Of a stretch of DNA of 9,362 bases, positions 5,708 through 9,362 are shown one piece after another. The notes under the pieces were generated by a model, which saw only the letters and a list, made by a program, of their open reading frames with translations, had not been told where the DNA came from and did no database searches. Source of the DNA: JBBRZF01 sp038236965 (GTDB taxonomy: Bacteria > Acidobacteriota > Terriglobia > Terriglobales > Acidobacteriaceae); the NCBI GenBank assembly GCA_038236965.1, contig JBBRZF010000143.1, forward strand, positions 1 through 9,362, read 5' to 3'. Each line of letters opens with the position of its first letter. Position 1 is the stretch's first letter. Both the position numbers and the translations under genes were made by a program.

Positions 5708-5911
5708 GGCTTGAGCGGGGCGCAGATACTGCTGGGCAGAGTGTTCCTGCTGCGCGTTCGCGTTTTCTAGCCGTCGACTCCCATTCAATCTCAACACATC
5801 CTGCCTCGCCGTGTGTGTAGTGGCGGAAACCGCTCCACGCCCACTCGTCCGGCGTTACTCATAATCCGCGATCGACGGGATTCGATGAATATACCTGAGT
5901 TTTTCGACGGT
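5694..5911 (-). pseudogene. REP-associated transposase, C-terminal remnant
   Basis: Reading the minus strand from 5911, TVEKLRYIHR is followed by NPVDRGL, an in-frame TGA (5861-5859), then VTPDEWAWSGFRHYTHG, EAGCVEIEWESTARKRE and a tail ending QRKA before the stop at 5694. 'KLRYIHRNPVKRGLV-xP-EWxWSSFRHY-xGE' is the conserved C-terminal block of REP-associated tyrosine transposases. One base is missing in the Arg codon at 5883-5884 between IHR and NPV, and the TGA is a second lesion. Homology stops near 5911, where three hairpins begin about 25 bases away. The N-terminal two-thirds, including the HxH and catalytic Tyr regions, is absent, so it is inactive. It cannot be the missing half of the 4174-4350 piece by simple insertion, because the order on the strand is reversed. 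Confidence 0.8.
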
Positions 5912-5937
5912 CGGGTGGATCGAGTTGGTGGAGTTAT

Positions 5938-6026
5938 CTCAGCCGTCCCTACGGGACTGAGTTCGTAGCGGAACGGGTTCCCAGCACTTCGTGCTGGGCT
6001 AATCTCGGAGCGTGCCTACGGCACGC
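5938..6026. repeat. Cluster of three REP-like hairpins with 3-base loops
   Basis: Three consecutive palindromes: CTCA (5938-5941) with GTCCC-TAC-GGGAC (5945-5957) and TGAG (5958-5961); CCCAGCAC-TTC-GTGCTGGG (5980-5998); and GCGTGCC-TAC-GGCACGC (6010-6026). Each has a GC-rich stem of 7-9 pairs and exactly a 3-base loop. Their position next to a REP-associated transposase remnant fits REP/BIME elements, which RAYTs recognise and process. The stems differ in sequence, so they are not simple copies of one REP. Confidence 0.75.
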
Positions 6027-6198
6027 AGATCGGAGCAAAACTGCGCGCGAAGGAGACACGGAGAAAGGCAAGTTCTGAAGAGAGCTGAAGCGGAAGCGAA
6101 GTCAAAGGCCGTAGAAAGCGGGTTTGTGGAATCTCAGATAACGCCGCAAAAGCGCGGGGCGAACCTGTGGCACCAGGCCTTCTACCGTCGCGTATCGT
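6027..6198. other. Non-coding spacer left of the DoxX-like gene
   Basis: No gene, RNA or clear repeat was recognised. An open plus-strand frame crosses it into the antisense of the DoxX gene but has no family features. It lies at the 3' end of that gene, and no terminator hairpin with a T-run was seen. Confidence 0.5.
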
Positions 6199-6561
6199 CT
6201 ACTGCTGTAGCTTGGAATAGCGTAGGGTCCACAGAATCAAGGGGATTTGGAGCGGAAGACGAAGCCACTGCACCCAGCCTTGGCCAAAAAATCCGGAGAA
6301 CGGCACGTGAGAGACCGCAGTGTAAATGTTGGCCGGGAAAACGGCGACGAGCAACAATGCCATCCCCCACGCAGCCGCACGCTTTGTAAATGGCAGTAGC
6401 AGGCCAATTCCCCCAGCGATCTCCGCGACCCCGCTGATTAGCACAAGTAGACGGGGCTCAGGAAAAGCCGGCGGCACGATGCGAACGTAGGTCTCCGGAA
6501 CAACGAAATGCAAGATTCCCGCCCCGACGAAGAACGCGGCCAGCAACACGCGAGCGCTCAT
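6199..6561 (-). CDS. DoxX-like small integral membrane protein
   Basis: A 120-residue protein with four hydrophobic segments (about 3-22, 38-57, 62-80, 97-113), the usual size and layout of the DoxX/DoxD-like superfamily. The opening FFVGAGILHFVVPETYVRIVPP and GVAEIAGGIGLLLP (44-57) are the characteristic sequences of the subgroup annotated simply as DoxX family membrane proteins. In archaeal thiosulfate:quinone oxidoreductase DoxD/DoxA are subunits, but most bacterial relatives have no assigned reaction, and none can be inferred here. GGAG (6573-6570) lies 8 bases before the ATG at 6561. It is separated from the next minus-strand gene by a strong terminator, so it probably has its own promoter. 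Confidence 0.88.
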   Translation of the reverse strand: MSARVLLAAFFVGAGILHFVVPETYVRIVPPAFPEPRLLVLISGVAEIAGGIGLLLPFTKRAAAWGMALLLVAVFPANIYTAVSHVPFSGFFGQGWVQWLRLPLQIPLILWTLRYSKLQQ

Positions 6562-6624
6562 GTATAGTGCTCCAAGAAATTGCAGCCAAGTTTTGCGGAT
6601 TGGGACGACACCCTACCGGTAATT

Positions 6625-6656
6625 AAAAAACGCAGCTCCCAGAGAGCTGCGCTTTT
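6625..6656 (-). terminator. Intrinsic terminator of the methionine-rich protein gene
   Basis: CGCAGCTC (6631-6638) and GAGCTGCG (6644-6651) form a perfect 8-bp GC-rich stem with a 5-base loop. On the minus strand six T's follow directly (the A-run 6625-6630), a textbook rho-independent terminator 22 bases after the stop at 6673. On the plus strand a short CTTTTC follows. Confidence 0.9.
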
Positions 6657-6672
6657 CCCCGAGAGGGCAGTA

Positions 6673-7152
6673 TTACTTGCTCGCCTTTGGCATGTCACAC
6701 TGCTCTGACACCATCTTCATGCTGCTAACCTTCATGGCCATCGCGCCCATGTGATCGTGTTTCATCATCTTGTCATCGGACTTCATCATCTTGTCATCGG
6801 ACTTCATCATCTTGTCATCGGACTTCATTTTGTCATCTGCCGCCATCTTGTCATCGGACTTCATGGCGCTTCCAGCCATGTCCGATTTTTCCATCATTCC
6901 GCTTACTTTGACTTTATGGCCGATATGCGGCTTAAGATCTTCGGAGCTCATGAGTTGAACGCCGTCAGGGTGCTTCTTGTCCATCATCATGTAGGTGCCG
7001 TCTTTTTCAGCGATGCACCCGGTCATCGAAATCATCTTGCCGTCGTGATCCGTCTTCTTGTCTTTCATTGATCCGCTGGACATGTCGCCCTGCGCCGAAG
7101 CGAAGAGACAACCGGCCAGCACGAACATGAGCATGGTTATAGTTTTCTTCAT
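6673..7152 (-). CDS. Secreted methionine-rich repeat protein with OB-like core
   Basis: A 159-residue exported protein with a signal peptide (MKKTITMLMFVLAGCLFASA). LAGC (12-15) could be a lipobox, giving a lipoprotein anchored at Cys15, or ASA-Q (18-21) could be a signal peptidase I site. Residues 41-87 (MTGCIAEKDGTYMMMDKKHP, then LKPHIGHKVKVSG) resemble a small OB-like domain common in secreted acidobacterial proteins. Residues 97-131 are a tandem array of SDDKMMK-type units, followed by KHDHMGAMAMK. There are 29 Met in 159 residues, many in Met-Met pairs, with Asp, Lys and some His, a composition seen in proteins that bind copper or other soft metals; that role is only inferred. AGGAG lies 7 bases before the ATG and a strong terminator follows the stop, so it appears to be transcribed alone. 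Confidence 0.82.
   Translation of the reverse strand: MKKTITMLMFVLAGCLFASAQGDMSSGSMKDKKTDHDGKMISMTGCIAEKDGTYMMMDKKHPDGVQLMSSEDLKPHIGHKVKVSGMMEKSDMAGSAMKSDDKMAADDKMKSDDKMMKSDDKMMKSDDKMMKHDHMGAMAMKVSSMKMVSEQCDMPKASK
6761..6866. repeat. 21-base tandem repeat inside the methionine-rich gene
   Basis: Three perfect consecutive copies of a 21-base unit beginning TTCATCATCTTGTCATCGG start at 6761, 6782 and 6803. Degenerate, shortened copies continue to about 6866. On the coding strand each unit encodes SDDKMMK. The identity at DNA level suggests recent expansion and possible copy-number variation between strains. Confidence 0.9.
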
Positions 7153-7458
7153 TGTGTTTCTCCTTGAGTTGGCTGAACGTCTTGTTGTCTAGGAGGCGTA
7201 CAGTACGTCCGGGGTTAGCTGCAAGATCACTCTTTTAATAAGCCAGCCGATCGCAGCACTGAAAAGGCGGGTTACGGGAAGAGACTGAGGGCGAAGACGC
7301 GAAAGAAAGCCGCTACACCGAGAGTACGTGCGCCCAGCAACCCTCTTGTACCCGAACGAAAGTTTCTGCCAGGCGGCGTTGAAATTTGGGCAGCAATTCC
7401 GCTTAGGGGCTGCGAGTGGCCGATTCAAGCCTTCCTTTTGTTGGGTGGGAGGAAATTC
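7153..7458. other. Intergenic region between the DUF1059-like and methionine-rich genes
   Basis: No gene was recognised. A minus-strand open frame (7428-7189, 79 residues, basic, no signal or domain) was judged chance. The region holds the leader of the methionine-rich gene, an 11-base palindrome CGTACAGTACG (7197-7207) 45 bases before its ATG, and one copy of the dispersed 16-base repeat at 7423-7438. Confidence 0.55.
7423..7438. repeat. Dispersed 16-base repeat, copy B
   Basis: Identical to 5692-5707 and in the same orientation, 21 bases from the stop codon of the DUF1059-like gene. It probably marks another remnant of the 3' end of the transposase/REP element family, although no transposase coding sequence is visible beside it. 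Confidence 0.6.
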
Positions 7459-7959
7459 TTAAGCCGCGCGATCCCGTATGGCGTCGTGTACGCGTGTGCG
7501 AAGCTTTTCGTCGATGGAGAGGCCGTGGGCTTCGCGTCCATGTTTCTCTATGTCGGGCATCATCTCCTGCTCGTTGTTGCCGACGACGCTCCAAGTGCAG
7601 CCGGTGGGACCCACTTCGTTGCAGTTGAAGACCTTCTCTCCGCGCACATCGGGATTGTCGCTAAGCTGTTGCGAGCGTTTACGCATCTCTCCGGTGTGTC
7701 CGTGCGATTCGGTGGCTGCTGGATTCTCGTCCTTCTCGTTGCCTGGGTAAGAGGTGTGACGCACATCGCCGGCGCCCTTGGCGCTGGGCTTCGATGCGCC
7801 CGGATTGGTTCCGCCAATCAGCGTGCGCTCATCGCTGGTGGTGCCGTAGCCCTCGGTTCCTACGCTCGGCGCGGACGGATTGATGCCTCCGTCGCGATGG
7901 ATGGTCTCGGGATTTGTGCCTGGATCTCTCAGCTTTTTATCGGAGTTTGAGTTCTTCAT
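7459..7959 (-). CDS. DUF1059-like protein with a long disordered N-terminal region
   Basis: A 166-residue protein. Residues 1-108 are hydrophilic, rich in Gly, Asn, Pro, Ser and charged residues, with recurring G-x-NP motifs (GTNPE, GINPS, GTNPG), and are probably disordered. Residues 110-163 match DUF1059: FNCNEVGPTGCTWSVVGNNE, then MMPDIEKHGREAHGL and an IDEKLRTRVHDAI helix. Cys113, Cys121, His140 and His145 keep the C-x7-C and H-x4-H spacing that suggests a metal site in this family of unknown function. No export signal is visible. The ATG at 7959 has no good Shine-Dalgarno sequence, so the start is uncertain; no better in-frame start was found. An open frame of similar length exists on the opposite strand, but the domain match decides for this one. 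Confidence 0.78.
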   Translation of the reverse strand: MKNSNSDKKLRDPGTNPETIHRDGGINPSAPSVGTEGYGTTSDERTLIGGTNPGASKPSAKGAGDVRHTSYPGNEKDENPAATESHGHTGEMRKRSQQLSDNPDVRGEKVFNCNEVGPTGCTWSVVGNNEQEMMPDIEKHGREAHGLSIDEKLRTRVHDAIRDRAA

Positions 7960-7997
7960 AAGAACGATTTTCGCAAGGAACCAGAGCTGGGTGGGGA

Positions 7998-8023
7998 GAA
8001 TTCGAGGGCTGCCTCTGGAATTC
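7998..8023. other. Hairpin between divergent genes
   Basis: GAATTC-GAGG (7998-8007) pairs with CCTC (8012-8015) and GAATTC (8018-8023), with a TG bulge and loop GCTG, giving 10 pairs. It lies between the DUF1059-like gene and the small Cys-rich gene. It could be a regulator site or transcript structure; nothing more can be said. Confidence 0.35.
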
Positions 8024-8100
8024 CTGGTCTGCAGTGCGTCACAACAGGGGAGTGATGCTCGTCACCGCCCGACGTGAGCAGCGGTGATATTGATGAAGTC

Positions 8101-8274
8101 ATGAAAACCGATGCGAAAGCCCAGACTGCTCCCGGAAAAATCGATCTCAACGTGGCGCCAACAGCGATGGAATGCCGCAGTTGCGGGCTGAGCTATTGCG
8201 ATTGCGAAATGTGCGACGGCAGCGGCACCGTGCAGGTCACGCCGCTCGAAGAAGTTCCGGAAAAAGGCGAGTAA
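8101..8274 (+). CDS. Small cysteine-knuckle protein, function unknown
   Basis: A 57-residue hydrophilic protein. Five Cys fall in a compact block: ECRSCGLSYCDCEMCDGSG (24-42), spacing C-x2-C-x4-C-x-C-x2-C, with the last part matching the CxxCxGxG unit of DnaJ-type zinc ribbons. It likely binds one zinc ion and could be a protein- or nucleic-acid-binding knuckle; no specific family is recognised. Start is uncertain: ATG at 8101 is chosen, but the frame is also open from GTG at 8074, and neither has a clear ribosome binding site. It converges on the Lys/Pro-rich gene with only 14 bases between stops and no terminator between them. Confidence 0.62.
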   Translation: MKTDAKAQTAPGKIDLNVAPTAMECRSCGLSYCDCEMCDGSGTVQVTPLEEVPEKGE

Positions 8275-8288
8275 AAGACCGCCATCGC

Positions 8289-8537
8289 CTACTTGGCAGT
8301 CTTTTTCTTCGCCTTCGGAGCCGGTTTCTTCTGCGCGGGCGCGGGTTTCTTCTGCTCTGGGGCGGGCGTCTTCTGCGCGGGCGCGGGTTTCTTCTGCTCT
8401 GGGGCGGGGGTCTCTACTGCGGGTTTCAGGCGCTCTGCCTGGGCTTTAGCGCGCGCAGCCTGCTGCTTTTCGCGCTCTGCTTCCGACTGCAGTTCCGAGT
8501 AAGACTTCTTCCGATTCTTCGTCATAACCCTCATCAT
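8289..8537 (-). CDS. Lys/Pro/Ala-rich low-complexity protein
   Basis: An 82-residue very basic protein. Residues 1-37 are a charged helix (KKSYSELQSEAEREKQQAARA), possibly coiled coil. Residues 43-73 are PAPEQKK/PAPAQKx units, and the end is KAKKK. Such tails resemble nucleic-acid-binding, histone H1-like sequences, but no domain is recognised. The repeats are also duplicated at DNA level. Start is uncertain: ATGs lie at 8537, 8534 and 8525 (MTKNRKK) and none has well-spaced Shine-Dalgarno. It lies 36 bases downstream of glmU on the same strand, with a hairpin between, so it may share the glmU transcript. Biased composition makes the coding call moderate. Confidence 0.6.
   Translation of the reverse strand: MMRVMTKNRKKSYSELQSEAEREKQQAARAKAQAERLKPAVETPAPEQKKPAPAQKTPAPEQKKPAPAQKKPAPKAKKKTAK
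8328..8411. repeat. 42-base tandem duplication inside the Lys/Pro-rich gene
   Basis: Two nearly identical 42-base units (8328-8369 and 8370-8411), each starting CTTCTGCGCGGGCGCGGG, encode PAPEQKKPAPAQK-type stretches. They differ only near the 3' end of the unit. Confidence 0.8.
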
Positions 8538-8538
8538 A

Positions 8539-8564
8539 CGTCAGCGAATGGGAAACCGCTGACG
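8539..8564. other. Hairpin between glmU and the Lys/Pro-rich gene
   Basis: CGTCAGCG (8539-8546) and CGCTGACG (8557-8564) form a perfect 8-bp stem with a 10-base loop, starting 9 bases after the glmU stop. No T-run follows on the minus strand, so termination would be weak; partial read-through into the downstream small gene is plausible. Confidence 0.5.
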
Positions 8565-8573
8565 AGAACGCTA

Positions 8574-9362
8574 CTAGCTTTTCTTCTTCTGCCTGGCGCG
8601 ACGCTCTTTCGCCCAGTTTTCCTTCACCACTTGCTGTCCGCGAGCGAGGCCTAGCGCGTCCGCGGGCACGTCTTGCGTGATGCAGGAACCTGCGCCGACA
8701 TAGGCTCGCTTGCCGATCTTGACGGGCGCGACCAGCGTGCTGTCGCTGCCGACGAAGGCCCCGTCGTCGATGACGGTCACGTGTTTGTTCACGCCGTCGT
8801 AGTTGCAGGTGATGGTGCCCGCGCCAATGTTGACGCCTTCGCCTATTTCGGCATCGCCAAGATAGCTGAGGTGGTTTGCTTTGGAGCCGCGCCCGAGGCG
8901 GGTCTTTTTCGTTTCGACGAAGTTGCCGACGTGCGCGCCTTCGCCAATATGACTCTGAGGGCGCAGGTGGGAATAGGGACCGAGCAGCGCGTTGTTTTCA
9001 ACGACGGCTTCTTCCATGATGCATCCGTGGCGCACGAGTACGTTATCGCCGAGTCGCGAGTTGGTAATAACCGAGTAAGAGCGTATGCGGCAGTCGCCGC
9101 CGATGGTGGTGCGTCCAAGAAGCTGTACAAAAGGTTCGATGACCGTGTCTGCTCCAATGGTTACGTCGGCATCGATGAGGCAGGTGTCTGGCTGGAAGAT
9201 GCTGACACCAGCGGCCATGAGTTCCGCGCACTTGCGGCGTCGAAGAACCGAGTCAAGCAGAGCGAGTTCGGCTCGCGTGTTGACGCCCAGAACTTCCTGA
9301 AAATCCGTCGCCGGGAGTGCGAGGACCTTGGCGCCTTTTTCGCGAAGGATGGCGGCCATGTC
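8574..9362 (-). CDS. glmU: Bifunctional GlmU, 5' part outside window
   Basis: The C-terminal 262 residues of N-acetylglucosamine-1-phosphate uridyltransferase / glucosamine-1-phosphate acetyltransferase, the cytoplasmic enzyme making UDP-GlcNAc for peptidoglycan and other envelope glycans. The frame stays open through the right edge, so the N-terminal uridyltransferase domain lies beyond it; its last motif, EVLGVNTRAELA, is visible. From about residue 60 the left-handed beta-helix acetyltransferase domain follows: repeated hexapeptides (VTIGAD, TTIGGD), SHLRPQSHIGEGAHVGNFVE, KKTRLGRGSKANHLSYLGD with the His equivalent to the catalytic His363 of E. coli GlmU, and NIGAGTITCNYDG. The end, VKENWAKERRARQKKKS, is a basic tail. 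Length and motifs are complete for this half, with no lesion. The stop is at 8574. Confidence 0.96.
   Translation of the reverse strand, partial: DMAAILREKGAKVLALPATDFQEVLGVNTRAELALLDSVLRRRKCAELMAAGVSIFQPDTCLIDADVTIGADTVIEPFVQLLGRTTIGGDCRIRSYSVITNSRLGDNVLVRHGCIMEEAVVENNALLGPYSHLRPQSHIGEGAHVGNFVETKKTRLGRGSKANHLSYLGDAEIGEGVNIGAGTITCNYDGVNKHVTVIDDGAFVGSDSTLVAPVKIGKRAYVGAGSCITQDVPADALGLARGQQVVKENWAKERRARQKKKS

Noticed and set aside
4174..5911. One transposase gene split by insertion of the PEP-CTERM gene
   Set aside because: On the minus strand the C-terminal piece precedes the N-terminal piece, opposite to what a simple insertion leaves.
6012..6389. 125-residue plus-strand frame
   Set aside because: It overlaps a hairpin and the antisense of the DoxX-like gene, and has no domain or ribosome binding site.
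7189..7428. 79-residue minus-strand frame
   Set aside because: Basic composition with no motif; it starts at the dispersed repeat and ends in the leader of the methionine-rich gene.
7438..7950. 170-residue plus-strand open frame
   Set aside because: It mirrors the minus-strand DUF1059-like gene, which has a recognisable domain with conserved Cys and His; the plus-strand product has none.

Overview
The window reads like an ordinary stretch of chromosome from a soil-type Acidobacteriota, probably class Terriglobia. This is inference from gene content: a PadR regulator paired with a large membrane protein, an ice-binding-like protein with a PEP-CTERM tail, degraded REP-associated (IS200-like) transposases next to short hairpins, an SPW/VKOR-like membrane protein, and moderately high GC. 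No complete mobile element, phage, CRISPR array or defence operon was found.

Layout. Positions 1-1898 (minus) hold a two-gene unit: an extended-SDR NAD-dependent epimerase, then a membrane protein with two SPW-like repeats and a VKOR-like part that runs off the left edge. A 53-residue YHS-domain protein follows at 2035-2196 (minus). A divergent intergenic region leads to a padR gene and a large multi-pass membrane protein (2459-4167, plus), overlapping by 4 bases. The padR promoter is near consensus, overlaps inverted and direct repeats, and appears to give a leaderless mRNA.

Positions 4168-6198 are an accessory island. It holds the N-terminal piece of a REP-associated transposase, cut just before its catalytic HxH site; a pair of 28-base direct repeats; a PEP-CTERM ice-binding-like gene (plus); the C-terminal piece of a second transposase copy; and three consecutive hairpins with 3-base loops. 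The two transposase pieces are on the same strand but in the wrong order to be halves of one interrupted gene.

From 6199 on, the left part is minus strand: a DoxX-like membrane protein, a strong terminator, a secreted methionine-rich repeat protein, and a DUF1059-like protein. A small cysteine-knuckle protein (plus) converges on a Lys/Pro/Ala-rich repeat protein (minus). The window closes with the C-terminal two-thirds of glmU (minus), which runs off the right edge.

The genes do not form one pathway. The clear functional pairs are epimerase plus SPW/VKOR-like protein and PadR plus its membrane partner. The points most worth following are the padR control region, the repeats in front of the PEP-CTERM gene, and the transposase/REP relics around it.
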